Of a stretch of 43,068 nt of DNA, positions 15,871 through 26,259 are shown piece after piece. The position numbers and the translations under genes were made by a program. The stretch is from Lachnospiraceae bacterium (GTDB lineage Bacteria; Bacillota; Clostridia; Lachnospirales; Lachnospiraceae). Under the pieces are notes generated by a model that worked only from the letters and a program-made list of their open reading frames with translations, did no database searches and was not told the DNA's origin. How positions within the stretch are numbered: position 1 is the stretch's first letter; every line of letters starts with the position of its first letter. The stretch spans positions 1-43,068 of the forward strand of contig JAFYYS010000001.1 of NCBI GenBank assembly GCA_017546025.1. The letters are read 5' to 3'.

Positions 15871-17853
15871 ATGGGAGAGTTTCGTTTGCATGCGCCGTAT
15901 GCCCCGACCGGTGACCAGCCGGAGGCAATTGCAAAGCTTGTTAATGGCTTTCGGGAAGGCAATCAGTTTGAGACCCTTTTGGGCGTAACCGGTTCCGGAA
16001 AGACATTCACGATGGCCAACATCATTGAACAGCTCCAGCGTCCGACGCTGATCATCTCCCATAACAAGACTCTCGCGGCGCAGCTCTACGGCGAGTTCAA
16101 GGAGTTCTTCCCCGAGAACGCCGTCGAATACTTCGTCAGTTATTACGATTACTACCAGCCCGAGGCATACGTTCCTTCCTCGGATACGTACATTGAAAAG
16201 GATGCGGACGTCAACCTCGAGATTGACCGGTTAAGACACTCCGCGACGGCTGCTCTTACCGAAAGACGCGACGTCATCGTCGTTGCCTCGGTGTCCTGCA
16301 TTTACGGACTCGGCAGCCCGATTGATTACCAGAACATGACGCTTTCCCTGCGTCCCGGCATGAAGCGTGACAGGGATGAGGTGCTGCTTCGCCTGATTGA
16401 GATGCAGTATGTAAGAAGCGACCTGGACTTCCGCCGCGGAACGTTCCGCGTGCGCGGCGATGTCGTGGAAATATACCCGATCGCGAGCGCTGAGGGAGAG
16501 GCATACCGCGTCGAATTTTTCGGAGACGAAATTGACCGGATTCAGTCGATTGACGCGCTGAAGGGAACGGGCAAGTCCGAACTCAAGCATATGGTAGTAT
16601 TTCCCGCGTCCCATTACGTGGTCAATCAGGAACACCGCGAGCAGGCGCTTAAGAACATTGAGGCGGAGCTTGCGGAGCGCGTGGACTACTTCCAACGCGA
16701 AGAGAAATACATCGAAGCGCAGCGGATTAACGAGCGGACAAGATACGATCTCGAGATGCTTCGGGAGACCGGTTTCTGCTCCGGCATCGAGAACTATTCG
16801 ATGCATCTGGCGGGGCTGACGCCTGCCGATTCGCCGAATACGCTGATGGATTATTTTCCGGAGGATTACCTGATTATCGTGGACGAGTCCCACATCACGA
16901 TTCCGCAGGTAAGAGGCATGTACAACGGTGACCAGGCGAGAAAGTCTACACTTGTAGAATACGGATTCCGCTTGCCTTCCGCGAAATGTAACCGCCCCCT
17001 TTCTTTCTCCGAATTCGAAGGCAAGATCAACCAGATGCTGTTTGTGTCGGCAACGCCCGACGAATATGAAGAGGAGCATGAGCTGCTTCGCGCGGAGCAG
17101 GTCATCCGTCCGACCGGCCTTTTGGATCCGGAGGTAACTGTCCGTCCCGTTGAAACGCAGATTGATGACCTCGTCGGTGAGGTCCGTAAGGAAACCGCCC
17201 GCGGCAATAAGGTGCTTGTTACGACGCTTACGAAGCGCATGGCGGAAGAGCTGACCGATTACATGAAGGACATCGGCATCCGCGTCCGTTACCTGCATTC
17301 CGACATCGATACGCTTGAGCGCGGTGAAATCATCCGTGACATGCGTATGGACAAATTCGACGTTCTCGTCGGCATTAACCTTCTGCGTGAAGGTCTTGAT
17401 ATTCCCGAAATCGGTCTCGTGGCAATTCTCGATGCCGACAAGGAGGGCTTCCTCCGGTCGAAGACATCGCTTGTGCAGACCATCGGCCGTGCCGCCCGTA
17501 ACGTGGACGGTCATGTCATCATGTATGCCGATACGATAACCGAATCGATGCGGTATGCCATTGACGAAACAAACCGGCGCCGTAAGGTGCAGGCCGCCTA
17601 CAATGAGGCACACGGCATCACGCCGCAGTCCATCCGCAAGGAAGTCCGCGACCTGATCAGCATTTCGAAGAAGGCAGACCGGATTACGAATCGCCTTGAA
17701 AAGGATTATGAATCGATGAGCGAGCGGGAGCTTGACGCTCTGATTGCGAAGCTTGTCAAGAAGATGCATACGGCCGCCGCCGAGCTTGATTTCGAGCGCG
17801 CCGCCGAACTCCGTGACGAGATTGCGGAGATCAGAAAACACCGAAACGAATAG
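15871..17853 (+). CDS. uvrB: Excinuclease ABC subunit B
   Basis: A 660-residue DNA-damage-verifying helicase of nucleotide excision repair. Walker A is GVTGSGKT at 38-45. The damage-probing beta-hairpin region [21 protein letters not shown] follows, then [21 protein letters not shown] and [11 protein letters not shown]-terminal UVR domain ([14 protein letters not shown]) contacts UvrA/UvrC. I chose the start [10 protein letters not shown], which has GAGAGG upstream; the same frame is open for 39 more codons into the end of prfB, but that extension matches no family feature. uvrA begins 4 bases after the stop. Confidence 0.97.
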   Translation: MGEFRLHAPYAPTGDQPEAIAKLVNGFREGNQFETLLGVTGSGKTFTMANIIEQLQRPTLIISHNKTLAAQLYGEFKEFFPENAVEYFVSYYDYYQPEAYVPSSDTYIEKDADVNLEIDRLRHSATAALTERRDVIVVASVSCIYGLGSPIDYQNMTLSLRPGMKRDRDEVLLRLIEMQYVRSDLDFRRGTFRVRGDVVEIYPIASAEGEAYRVEFFGDEIDRIQSIDALKGTGKSELKHMVVFPASHYVVNQEHREQALKNIEAELAERVDYFQREEKYIEAQRINERTRYDLEMLRETGFCSGIENYSMHLAGLTPADSPNTLMDYFPEDYLIIVDESHITIPQVRGMYNGDQARKSTLVEYGFRLPSAKCNRPLSFSEFEGKINQMLFVSATPDEYEEEHELLRAEQVIRPTGLLDPEVTVRPVETQIDDLVGEVRKETARGNKVLVTTLTKRMAEELTDYMKDIGIRVRYLHSDIDTLERGEIIRDMRMDKFDVLVGINLLREGLDIPEIGLVAILDADKEGFLRSKTSLVQTIGRAARNVDGHVIMYADTITESMRYAIDETNRRRKVQAAYNEAHGITPQSIRKEVRDLISISKKADRITNRLEKDYESMSERELDALIAKLVKKMHTAAAELDFERAAELRDEIAEIRKHRNE

Positions 17854-17857
17854 AAGC

Positions 17858-20719
17858 ATGGACGATAAGAAGAAATATATCCGCGTTCGCGGCGCGAACG
17901 AGAACAATCTGAAGAACCTTGACGTGAACATCCCGAGAGATCAGCTGGTTGTACTGACCGGCTTATCCGGTTCCGGAAAGAGCTCGCTCGCATTTGACAC
18001 AATTTATGCGGAGGGGCAGAGACGTTACATGGAATCTCTGTCGAGCTACGCCCGCATGTTCCTCGGACAGATGGAGAAACCGGATGTCGAGAGCATTGAG
18101 GGACTTCCCCCCGCCATTTCGATTGACCAGAAATCGACGAACCGTAACCCGAGATCGACCGTCGGAACTGTGACGGAGATTTACGATTACTTTCGTCTTC
18201 TGTACGCCCGCATCGGTACCCCGCACTGCCCGAACTGCGGAACCGAGATTGCCAGGCAGACCGTAGACCAGATGTGTGATGCGGTGCAGACCCTTCCCGA
18301 GGGTACGAAGATTCTTGTGCTGGCACCGGTTGTCCGCGGCAGAAAGGGTGAGCACCAGAAGGTGCTCGATGCCGCCCGTAAGAGCGGTTACGTTCGCGCC
18401 AATGTGGACGGCAATATGTACGAGCTCTCCGAGGAGATCAAACTCGACAAGAACATCAAGCACAACATCGAGATTGTCATCGACCGTCTCGTTGTAAGAG
18501 AGGGTATGGAGAAGAGACTTTCCGACTCGCTCGAGAATGCGCTTCGTCTTTCTGAGGGGCTTGTATATGTTCATACGGCGGAAGGAGAGCGGATGCGCTT
18601 CTCCGAAAGCTTTGCGTGCCCGGAATGCGGCACGACGGTGGATGAGGTCGAACCCCGTACATTTTCCTTCAACAATCCTTTCGGTGCATGTCCCGCATGC
18701 CACGGAATCGGAATGACGATGGAATTTACCGAGGCCGGACTGATTCCCGACACCTCATTAAGCCTGAGTCAGGGCTGCATTGCAGTACCCGGGTGGAATT
18801 CCGCCAGCGACCCGGGAAGCTTTTCAAACTGCCTTCTTGTCGGAATGGCTGCCGAATACGGATTCTCGCTTGACACGCCGTACGAGCAGTTGCCTGACAA
18901 CATCCGTCAGATCATCCTGTACGGCACGAACGGCCACAAGGTCACGATGCAGTACAAGAGCCAGCGCGGACAGGGCACCTACCAGGTTGAGTTTGAAGGC
19001 CTGTTGGAAAATGTGCGGCGACGTTACCGCGAATGCGCATCCGAAACGATGCGGCGCGAGTACGAATCGTACATGGAGATCAAGCCCTGTACCGAGTGTA
19101 ACGGCAAGAGACTCCGCAAGGAAGCACTCGCGGTTACGGTCGGAGAGCAGAACATCCATGAGGTATGTAACCTGCCGATTCGCGAACTTCGGGATTTCCT
19201 CACGAACCTGAAGCTGACGCCGATGAAGCAGCAGATCGGAGAACTGATTCTTCGCGAAATCAAGGCAAGAGTCGGTTTCCTGTGTGATGTCGGGCTTGAC
19301 TACCTGACACTCTCAAGAGCGACGGCTTCCCTTTCGGGTGGGGAGGCGCAGCGAATCCGGCTTGCGACGCAGATCGGTTCCGGACTCGTCGGTGTCGCTT
19401 ATATTCTGGACGAGCCGAGCATCGGACTGCACCAGCGGGACAACGACAAGCTTTTGAAGTCGTTGAAGGGGCTCAGGGATCTCGGAAACTCGCTTCTTGT
19501 CGTGGAGCATGACGAGGATACGATGCTTGCGGCAGACTGGATTGTGGATATCGGACCGGGTGCGGGACAGCACGGCGGAACGCTTGTTGCAGAAGGAACG
19601 GCAGCCGATATTATGGCCTGTAAGGACAGCATTACAGGCGATTATCTTGCGGGACGGCGCTTCATTCCGACCCCTTCTAAGCGGAAGACTCCGACCGGAT
19701 GGATTACCGTTAAGGGCGCCAGAGAGCACAACCTGAAGAACATCGATGTCGACATTCCGCTCGGGGTATTTACCTGCGTGACCGGTGTGTCGGGTTCCGG
19801 GAAGAGCTCGCTTGTCAACGAGATTCTGTACAAGTCCTTAGCAAGAAAACTGAACCGCGCGCGGATTGCAACGCCGGGAGACCATGACGAGATTCTCGGG
19901 ACGGAGAATCTTGACAAAGTCATCAACATCGACCAGTCCCCGATTGGCAAGACTCCGAGAAGCAATCCTGCCACCTATACGGGCGTATTCGATATGATCC
20001 GCGATCTTTTCGCCAATACGACCGAGGCCAAGGTGCGCGGCTTCAACAAAGGGCGGTTCAGCTTTAACGTAAAGGGCGGCCGCTGCGAAGCCTGTAAGGG
20101 CGACGGCATCATCAAAATCGAGATGAACTTCCTGCCGGACGTATATGTGCCGTGTGAGGTGTGCGGCGGAAAGCGTTACAACCGCGAAACGCTTGAGGCA
20201 ACATACAAGGGGAAGAACATCTACGAGGTGCTCGACATGACGGTAGAGGAAGCCGTGTCATTTTTCTCGAGCATCCCTTCGATCCGCAGTAAGATCGAAA
20301 CACTGAACGAAGTGGGACTGTCGTATCTGAAGCTCGGACATCCCTCGACCTCCCTTTCGGGCGGCGAAGCACAGCGCGTGAAGCTGGCAACAGAGCTTAG
20401 TAAGAGAAGCACCGGAAAAACGGTGTATATTCTGGATGAGCCGACCACGGGACTGCATTTTGCGGACGTGGAGAAGCTGATCCGAATCCTCAGGAGATTT
20501 GCCGAAGAAGGAAATACGGTCATCGTCATCGAGCATAATCTCGACGTGATTAAGACGGCGGATTATATCATCGATCTCGGACCGGAAGGCGGAGACGGCG
20601 GCGGAACCGTCATTGCCACGGGAACTCCGGAGGAAGTCATGAAATGCAAGGAGTCCTATACCGGACAGTATCTGAAGCTTCAGATGAAACGGGACCGGGA
20701 CAGACAGAAGGACAGGTAA
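17858..20719 (+). CDS. uvrA: Excinuclease ABC subunit A
   Basis: A 953-residue damage-recognition ATPase with two ABC modules. The first Walker [11 protein letters not shown], is near 34-43, with signature [16 protein letters not shown] and LDEPSIGLH. The second Walker A is [10 protein letters not shown], with signature [18 protein letters not shown] and [12 protein letters not shown]. Zinc-finger cysteine pairs are visible ([29 protein letters not shown]). The start [13 protein letters not shown] lies 4 bases after the uvrB stop; the longer open frame would overlap uvrB by 110 bases and is rejected. It works with the preceding UvrB, and a uvrC must lie elsewhere. Confidence 0.97.
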   Translation: MDDKKKYIRVRGANENNLKNLDVNIPRDQLVVLTGLSGSGKSSLAFDTIYAEGQRRYMESLSSYARMFLGQMEKPDVESIEGLPPAISIDQKSTNRNPRSTVGTVTEIYDYFRLLYARIGTPHCPNCGTEIARQTVDQMCDAVQTLPEGTKILVLAPVVRGRKGEHQKVLDAARKSGYVRANVDGNMYELSEEIKLDKNIKHNIEIVIDRLVVREGMEKRLSDSLENALRLSEGLVYVHTAEGERMRFSESFACPECGTTVDEVEPRTFSFNNPFGACPACHGIGMTMEFTEAGLIPDTSLSLSQGCIAVPGWNSASDPGSFSNCLLVGMAAEYGFSLDTPYEQLPDNIRQIILYGTNGHKVTMQYKSQRGQGTYQVEFEGLLENVRRRYRECASETMRREYESYMEIKPCTECNGKRLRKEALAVTVGEQNIHEVCNLPIRELRDFLTNLKLTPMKQQIGELILREIKARVGFLCDVGLDYLTLSRATASLSGGEAQRIRLATQIGSGLVGVAYILDEPSIGLHQRDNDKLLKSLKGLRDLGNSLLVVEHDEDTMLAADWIVDIGPGAGQHGGTLVAEGTAADIMACKDSITGDYLAGRRFIPTPSKRKTPTGWITVKGAREHNLKNIDVDIPLGVFTCVTGVSGSGKSSLVNEILYKSLARKLNRARIATPGDHDEILGTENLDKVINIDQSPIGKTPRSNPATYTGVFDMIRDLFANTTEAKVRGFNKGRFSFNVKGGRCEACKGDGIIKIEMNFLPDVYVPCEVCGGKRYNRETLEATYKGKNIYEVLDMTVEEAVSFFSSIPSIRSKIETLNEVGLSYLKLGHPSTSLSGGEAQRVKLATELSKRSTGKTVYILDEPTTGLHFADVEKLIRILRRFAEEGNTVIVIEHNLDVIKTADYIIDLGPEGGDGGGTVIATGTPEEVMKCKESYTGQYLKLQMKRDRDRQKDR

Positions 20720-20725
20720 GCTGAA

Positions 20726-21310
20726 ATGGGCAGTCATTTTTTCGCGATGATATCGCGCATGAAGTATATTGAGCGCTGGGCGCTGATGAGAAACTCCGAA
20801 AAGGAGAACATCTCCGAGCACTCCCTTGAGGTCGCCATGATTGCGCACGCGCTTGCGGTTTTAGGAAACCGCAGGCTCGGCAAGTCTTATGACGCGGACC
20901 GCGCGGCGCTGATCGGCATCTATCACGATGCCAATGAGATTATTACCGGTGACATGCCCACCCCTGTCAAATACTACAGTAACGAGATGCAGACACTGTT
21001 CCACGGGATTGAAGACCGCGCAGCCGAATCGCTGATCCGGATGCTTCCCGAGGATATGCGGGATGTATATGAGGGAATTTTTTTCCCTTCGGGCGACGAC
21101 GAGCCTTTGAAACGGCTTGTGAAGGCGGCCGACAAGATTTCCGCCCTGATTAAGTGCATCGAAGAAAGCAAAGCGGGCAACCGTGAGTTCGACCATGCCA
21201 GAACAACGATTGAGGCATCCATCGAGCGCATGAACGTGCCCGAAGCAGACCTGTTTCTGTCGGAATTTCTCCCGTCCTACGAGAAGACTTTGGACGAAAT
21301 CAGCCGATAG
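20726..21310 (+). CDS. YfbR-like HD-domain 5'-deoxynucleotidase
   Basis: A 194-residue HD phosphohydrolase closely matching the E. coli YfbR pattern: SHFFAMISRMKYIERWALMRN, ENISEHSLEVAMIAHAL, IYHDANEIITGDMPTPVKYY. The metal ligands H32, H67-D68 and D136 are present. The family hydrolyses deoxyribonucleoside 5'-monophosphates. Its place directly behind uvrBA (6 bases) suggests a link with nucleotide salvage during repair, but this may be simple operon drift. The ribosome site (GGACAGGTAA) is weak, consistent with coupling to uvrA. Confidence 0.92.
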   Translation: MGSHFFAMISRMKYIERWALMRNSEKENISEHSLEVAMIAHALAVLGNRRLGKSYDADRAALIGIYHDANEIITGDMPTPVKYYSNEMQTLFHGIEDRAAESLIRMLPEDMRDVYEGIFFPSGDDEPLKRLVKAADKISALIKCIEESKAGNREFDHARTTIEASIERMNVPEADLFLSEFLPSYEKTLDEISR

Positions 21311-21397
21311 GCAATGCATTTCATGTTTCAAAGGAACTGTGTCACGGCGTTAGGCACAGCTCCATCCAGCAATAAACGGAGGAAACATGACGCAAAT

Positions 21398-22531
21398 ATG
21401 AAGAGACTTTTTTATGTAGACTTTGAAAATGTCAGCATGGCCGGTCTGAACGGCCTGAACAAGCTGACCGAAAACGATGAGGTAAAGATCTTCCTCGGAC
21501 CGAAATGCTCGAAGATGTCGCTGATTGAAGCGCAGTCCATCCTGCAGTGCGGCACCCCGGTAGAGCTGATCCGAAACGACCAGATCGCCAAAAACGCCCT
21601 GGATTTCATCATCATGGTGCATCTGGGGTATGATATCGCGAAACGTTGGGCAGAAGGCTTTTTCATCATCTCCAATGACAAAGGTTACGACCCCGCCATC
21701 CACGAGATGCAGGACAAGGCCGGGGAGATGACGGTGGAGCGTCATCCCGACATCGCGTCGGCGGCCGAGAGAAAGCTTGATGAGATGGGCTTTTTCTCCT
21801 TCCTGTTCCGCAAGAAGAAATCCGCTGCGGAAAATACGACGGAGCATGAGTTCGTCAACCAGAAGGGCAAATCGAACAGCCGCAACGCAGCCTCGTCGAA
21901 CCGCGGTAACGCAAACCGTTCCGGCAGCCAGGCGAACCGTAACAACGGAAAGAGTTATTCGCAGGGCAACAATAACCGAAGAAACGATAACCGTAACGCG
22001 CAGAAGCCCGCACAGGCAAAAAACGACGCGCGGAACCAGCAGGCCGGCAGGTTCAAACAGACAACGGTCCGTGTAGAGCCTAAAGAAGCGGTGAAGGCAG
22101 CAGAGAAGCCGAAGGCTGAGCAGGCAGTACGCACGGAAGTGCAGAAGCCCGTTGAGACCGTGAAGCAGACCGTAACCCGCAGAACCGTCACCCAGCCGGA
22201 GCCGAAGAAGCCGGTCATTTCCGTTTCCGATACGGATGACAGTTACCTTGATAACCTGAGCATCGCCGATCTTCGGGCGCAGCTCGGCGGAAAGCCCGTA
22301 AAACCGGAGTCCGCGAAGCAGAAGCCCGCACCGGCCAAGCCCGAAAAGAAAAAAGAACCTGCCGCCATGTCCGATGCGGAGAAGGATCTTGTGAACCGCG
22401 CTTTGGCGGAAACCGATAACCTCGGAGATTTCCATAATTACATTTTGAAGGAGCTTCACGACAACGACCGTGCGACCGAGATTTACAAGTCCGAAAAGCA
22501 CCGCGTTGTGAAGAAGAATTCTGAAGGCTGA
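21398..22531 (+). CDS. NYN/PIN-like nuclease with a long low-complexity linker
   Basis: A 377-residue protein. Residues 1-~115 form a NYN (PIN-like) domain: FYVDFENVS (D8), NALDFIIMVHLG (D69) and FIISNDKGYDP (D94, D98), the acidic set expected for a metal-dependent ribonuclease. Residues ~145-310 are a basic, N/R/Q/K/P-rich, probably disordered stretch typical of RNA-binding linkers. The last ~75 residues form a predicted helical tail (DAEKDLVNRALAETDNLGDFHNYILKELHDNDRATEIY). I chose the ATG directly before KRLFYVDFENV. GGAGG lies 15 bases upstream and serves a tiny out-of-frame ATG at 21387 whose stop overlaps this start, so coupled initiation is possible. The RNA substrate is unknown. Confidence 0.82.
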   Translation: MKRLFYVDFENVSMAGLNGLNKLTENDEVKIFLGPKCSKMSLIEAQSILQCGTPVELIRNDQIAKNALDFIIMVHLGYDIAKRWAEGFFIISNDKGYDPAIHEMQDKAGEMTVERHPDIASAAERKLDEMGFFSFLFRKKKSAAENTTEHEFVNQKGKSNSRNAASSNRGNANRSGSQANRNNGKSYSQGNNNRRNDNRNAQKPAQAKNDARNQQAGRFKQTTVRVEPKEAVKAAEKPKAEQAVRTEVQKPVETVKQTVTRRTVTQPEPKKPVISVSDTDDSYLDNLSIADLRAQLGGKPVKPESAKQKPAPAKPEKKKEPAAMSDAEKDLVNRALAETDNLGDFHNYILKELHDNDRATEIYKSEKHRVVKKNSEG

Positions 22532-22535
22532 GACC

Positions 22536-23705
22536 ATGAATGCTGCAGTAATAGCCGTAATCAAAGCCGCACTGTATAAGCAGGAAACCGGTCCCGTGAA
22601 CCTCACGAAGGAGGACCTTGAGGAATTAAGAGCCCAGACGCTCGTGTTCCTCACGGCTGATGTCCGGGAGATTGCCTGCGAGGATTCCGTGCGGTCTGAA
22701 ATCGTTCAGTATGCGGCCAAGCAGATGCAGAAATTCTCTGCCTACATGAAGGCACAGGATGACCTTACGGGGCTTCTGACCTGGGACCGGATCAAGCCGG
22801 TCATCATCAAGGGAACGGCAGCCGCCATGTATTATCCGGAGCCCTCGCTTCGTGCCATGGGCGACATCGACTTTTTACTGTATCCGAACAACGGGGAATC
22901 GTTTCAGAAGGCAGAGGAGATTCTTCTGTCGCACGGCTACACCGTGAGAGACGACGAGGAGGATTCGGAGCGGCATAAGGCGTATGTGAAGGACGGCATT
23001 TCCTTTGAAATGCACCGTGTATTTGCCCTCGGCGACGCGGCGGAGGAGAAGGAAGCGGAGCAGATCATTGCAATGGCCGAGCCGGACAGACACCGTCTTG
23101 AGACATACGGCGCCCATCTCTTTTATACGCTTCCCGACCCGGAGAACGGCATTGTTTTACTGGAACACATCGCCCACCATCTTTTTTCGGGACTCGGGCT
23201 TCGGCAGATTACGGACTGGCTTATGTTTGTGAAGACCGTGATGACGGACGAATTCTATGAAGAGAAGTTCCGTCCGCTTGCCGAACGGGCAGGCCTTTTA
23301 AAGCTTGCCAAGGTCGCGACGAGAATCGGCGAACTGTATTTCGACGCGCCGAAGCGGGAATGGTGTCAGGATGCGGACGAGGCACTGTGTACCGAGCTTG
23401 CAGAGCTTGCTGCACAGGCCGGAAACTTCGGCAGAAACCGGAAGACCTCCGACCGCAACGCCACCGCCGTGATGAACCGGAAGCTTTCCCTTGCGGTGTT
23501 GCAAAAGCGGGGGATGAAGAACTGGAAGGCAGCGCAGAAGCATGCCGTCTTAAGACCGTTTGCATGGCTGTATCAAAGCGGCCGTTATATCAAAAAAGGA
23601 ATCTCCAGAAGAAAAGACCATTCGGACGGGATTTTACAAAACTATCGGGATCACAAATCGCAGAGTAAGCTGCTCGCAAAGCTTGGGCTTCGCAGCAGAC
23701 GCTAG
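22536..23705 (+). CDS. Nucleotidyltransferase-family protein (NTP_transf_5-like)
   Basis: A 389-residue protein with the polymerase-beta-type nucleotidyltransferase core: IIKGTAAAMYYPEPSLRAMGDIDFLL (D110 and D112 as metal ligands), followed by AEEILLSHGYTV. The C-terminal half contains HRVFALG, LLEHIAHHLFSGLGLRQITDWLMF and is helical. The layout fits the uncharacterised nucleotidyltransferase family (PF14907-like) often found near surface-polymer or peptide-tailoring genes. The substrate is unknown. It begins 4 bases after the NYN gene and closes the secA-led run; a terminator follows. Confidence 0.75.
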   Translation: MNAAVIAVIKAALYKQETGPVNLTKEDLEELRAQTLVFLTADVREIACEDSVRSEIVQYAAKQMQKFSAYMKAQDDLTGLLTWDRIKPVIIKGTAAAMYYPEPSLRAMGDIDFLLYPNNGESFQKAEEILLSHGYTVRDDEEDSERHKAYVKDGISFEMHRVFALGDAAEEKEAEQIIAMAEPDRHRLETYGAHLFYTLPDPENGIVLLEHIAHHLFSGLGLRQITDWLMFVKTVMTDEFYEEKFRPLAERAGLLKLAKVATRIGELYFDAPKREWCQDADEALCTELAELAAQAGNFGRNRKTSDRNATAVMNRKLSLAVLQKRGMKNWKAAQKHAVLRPFAWLYQSGRYIKKGISRRKDHSDGILQNYRDHKSQSKLLAKLGLRSRR

Positions 23706-23732
23706 GTATTATATGACAAATCGGACGTTCAC

Positions 23733-23759
23733 GCCGGCTCCCTCGGGGGCCGGTTTTTT
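23733..23759 (+). terminator. Terminator ending the secA-led gene run
   Basis: CCGGCTCC pairs with GGGGCCGG (23734-23741 with 23746-23753) around a very short loop, followed by TTTTTT. Confidence 0.85.
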
Positions 23760-23819
23760 CTTTCTTCAACCGGGATTTTCGATGGATTAACACGAAAATC
23801 AGATGTGAATTCTCATAAA

Positions 23820-23887
23820 ACTGTGATAATTTTGTTAATTTTTTGATATTTCCGAAAAAATAGTGTATAATACGACCTTATCACAGT
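23820..23887. promoter_or_regulatory. Inverted repeat bracketing the LtaS-like promoter
   Basis: ACTGTGATAA (23820-23829) and its exact reverse complement TTATCACAGT (23878-23887) lie on either side of the -35/-10 pair, 48 bases apart. They may be paired sites for a regulator that loops or flanks the promoter. Confidence 0.4.
23843..23871 (+). promoter_or_regulatory. Promoter of the LtaS-like gene
   Basis: TTGATA (23843-23848), 17-base spacer, TATAAT (23866-23871). The start codon is 66 bases downstream, after AAGAGGAT. Confidence 0.8.
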
Positions 23888-23936
23888 AGAGAAGAATGCG
23901 TAAAAGAAGAAACGCAGCACGTAAAGAGGATAATTT

Positions 23937-26246
23937 ATGTCGGAAGACAGAGAATTCAAAGAAGAGGAGCAGCTTTCCGCCGTTCTTTCCGAGATGCCCG
24001 AGACCGTTGATTCCGATATGGTCCGCTTAAATGACGGACTGTTCGGCGAACTGGCCGAAGCACTTCCCGAGGAGCTTTCGGATGCGACGGAGGAGGAAAC
24101 GATTCCCTCCTGCGGACCGCTCTCGAAAAAAGAAAGAAAAGAACTTGCCAGACTGAATGAAGTAAAGCTTACGCTTCGGCGCATGCTTTTGCAGATGCTC
24201 CTGCCGGCAGGTCTTTTGATGTGGGATGAGCTGATCTTTCATATCTACGTCAATAAAGGCGTCCACGACAGTTCCGTGTGGTATATTGCGCTTTTTGCCG
24301 CGGCATTCGGCTTTTTATATGCCATCCCGACAGGCTTTCTGCGGGATAAGGCCGCCAAAAGAGTCAACACGGTATTTGTCTTTTTAGTCACATTCTGGTT
24401 CATCATTCAGACTTTCTACCAAAAGATTTTCAACAACTATCTGACCGTTTCCGTCATGGGGAACGCGGGCGACGCAAAGGAGTTCTGGAAGGAGGGCGTT
24501 CGAAGCCTCTGGAGCAGGGCACCGCTTGTTGTTTTGCTGCTTCTGCCGATTGTCTTCTGGGTTGCCCTTCGTAAGCTCGGCTTCCGCCACGGCACGGTCG
24601 GAAGAAAATGCTTCATCATTCCCGCGCTCGGCGTCATGATCACGATGAGCGTCGCATTTGCCTTCTTAAACGGCGCAAAGGCGAGAGAGTCCGGCAGAAG
24701 GGATGTCTTCTTCAAGGAATGGCAGAGTGACCGCGGTGTCCGTGAGAACGGCATTCTCGTCGGTCTGTGCCAGGATCTCTACCGCTCGGCGACCTACCAT
24801 CCGAACGATATCGGTGAGATTGTCATCGATGCGGAGCTTCCGGAAATCCCGACGCTTGCAGCACCGACGCCGGAGCTTAATAAGCCCATGACACCGGAGC
24901 CGACCCTCGCGCCGAACCATACGCCGACGCCGACCCCGACACCGGTTGACCGTTCGCCGCATACCTTAAACATTGATTTCGCAACGCTTGCGGCCAACGA
25001 GAAGAACACGGCGATTAAGACGATTCACGAATACATGGCCTCGACGACGCCGGTCAATAAAAACGAATACACCGGCATGTTCAAGGGTTATAACGTCGTC
25101 ATGCTGACATGCGAGACGTTCTCGCCTCTTGCCGTCAGCAGAGAGCTGACGCCGACGCTTTATAAGCTTGTGCACAGCGGTTTTTATTTCGACAATTTCT
25201 ATACGCCGTACTGGATTACCAGCACGAGTGACGGCGAATACACAGCCTGCACGGGGCTTCTTCCGGACACGCAGAAGAGCGGCAGCTTCAGCCGATCCTC
25301 AAAGAATAAGATGTCGTGCTGTCTCGGTCACATTTTCCACGGAATGGGCTATGCGACATATGCGTTCCATAACCATGACGCAGACTATTACGACCGGAAC
25401 AAATCGCACCCGAACATGGGCTACACGTTCATTGCCAAGTACAGAGGACTGAAGGTCACGGACCAGTTTCCGGAGTCCGACGTCGAGATGATGCAGCTTT
25501 CGATTCCGATGTACATCAATGAGGACCATTTCCTTGCTTATTACATGACCATGAGCGGTCACATGAGCTACAACTGGGACAACGCGATGGCCAAGAAGCA
25601 TAAGAACGAGGTTTCGAAGCTTCCGTACAGCGACGATGCCAAATGCTATATCGCCGGCAATATCGAGCTCGAGAATGCCGTCCGCTATCTGATTGACGAA
25701 CTGGAAAAGGCAGGAAAGCTTGAGAATACGTTAATCGTCCTTTCGGGCGACCATTACGCATACGGGCTTCCCGAGGAGGCCAGGAACGAGATTGCGGGGC
25801 ATAAGATTGAAGAAGAGTTTGAGCTTTACAAGAACCATCTCGTCATCTGGAACCCGAGCATCGAACAGCAGACGGTTCATAAGGCGGCATGCAGCCTTGA
25901 TATCATGCCGACGGTTCTGAACCTGCTCGGCATCGAGTACGATTCGCGCCTTTACATGGGAACTGACATCTTCTCCGACACGCTCGGACTTGTGCAGTTC
26001 AAGGACAACAGCTTCATAACCGACTACGTCCGCTATAACGCGAACAACGGCAAAGCACTCTGGCTGAACGGCGCGGAGGACTGGGACAGCGAAACGCAGA
26101 AGAAGTACATTGAGTCTTATAAAACGATTGTCAGAAACAAGTTCAATATTTCGCGCGCGATGTTGAACAACAACTATTATGCCACCGTGGATTCCTATCT
26201 GTGGTGGATGCATCCCGAACAGGGCATTCCCGAAAGCATGCAATAA
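23937..26246 (+). CDS. LtaS-like membrane sulfatase-fold phosphotransferase
   Basis: A 769-residue membrane enzyme of the lipoteichoic-acid synthase / phosphoglycerol transferase family. An acidic cytoplasmic head (1-~65) is followed by five predicted membrane helices (about 81-105, 114-133, 144-161, 196-212, 224-246), a Pro/Thr-rich linker (~308-340, TPTPTPTP) and an extracellular sulfatase-fold domain from ~383. Expected catalytic positions are visible: E393 in LTCETFSP, the nucleophile T430 in TSTSDGE, and a metal-binding DH in LSGDHYAYG. LtaS enzymes move glycerol-phosphate from phosphatidylglycerol to a growing polymer or glycolipid. Whether this one makes LTA or decorates another polymer cannot be told. 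The N-terminal acidic head is longer than usual. The araC-type gene follows after 13 bases. Confidence 0.87.
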   Translation: MSEDREFKEEEQLSAVLSEMPETVDSDMVRLNDGLFGELAEALPEELSDATEEETIPSCGPLSKKERKELARLNEVKLTLRRMLLQMLLPAGLLMWDELIFHIYVNKGVHDSSVWYIALFAAAFGFLYAIPTGFLRDKAAKRVNTVFVFLVTFWFIIQTFYQKIFNNYLTVSVMGNAGDAKEFWKEGVRSLWSRAPLVVLLLLPIVFWVALRKLGFRHGTVGRKCFIIPALGVMITMSVAFAFLNGAKARESGRRDVFFKEWQSDRGVRENGILVGLCQDLYRSATYHPNDIGEIVIDAELPEIPTLAAPTPELNKPMTPEPTLAPNHTPTPTPTPVDRSPHTLNIDFATLAANEKNTAIKTIHEYMASTTPVNKNEYTGMFKGYNVVMLTCETFSPLAVSRELTPTLYKLVHSGFYFDNFYTPYWITSTSDGEYTACTGLLPDTQKSGSFSRSSKNKMSCCLGHIFHGMGYATYAFHNHDADYYDRNKSHPNMGYTFIAKYRGLKVTDQFPESDVEMMQLSIPMYINEDHFLAYYMTMSGHMSYNWDNAMAKKHKNEVSKLPYSDDAKCYIAGNIELENAVRYLIDELEKAGKLENTLIVLSGDHYAYGLPEEARNEIAGHKIEEEFELYKNHLVIWNPSIEQQTVHKAACSLDIMPTVLNLLGIEYDSRLYMGTDIFSDTLGLVQFKDNSFITDYVRYNANNGKALWLNGAEDWDSETQKKYIESYKTIVRNKFNISRAMLNNNYYATVDSYLWWMHPEQGIPESMQ

Positions 26247-26259
26247 GGAGGACGAAAAC

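Noticed and set aside
17744-17857. Upstream extension of uvrA into uvrB
   Set aside because: It would overlap the conserved UVR domain of uvrB; the start at 17858 fits the family.
16231-17931. 566-codon open frame antisense to uvrB
   Set aside because: Shadow of a conserved gene on the other strand; no start signals.
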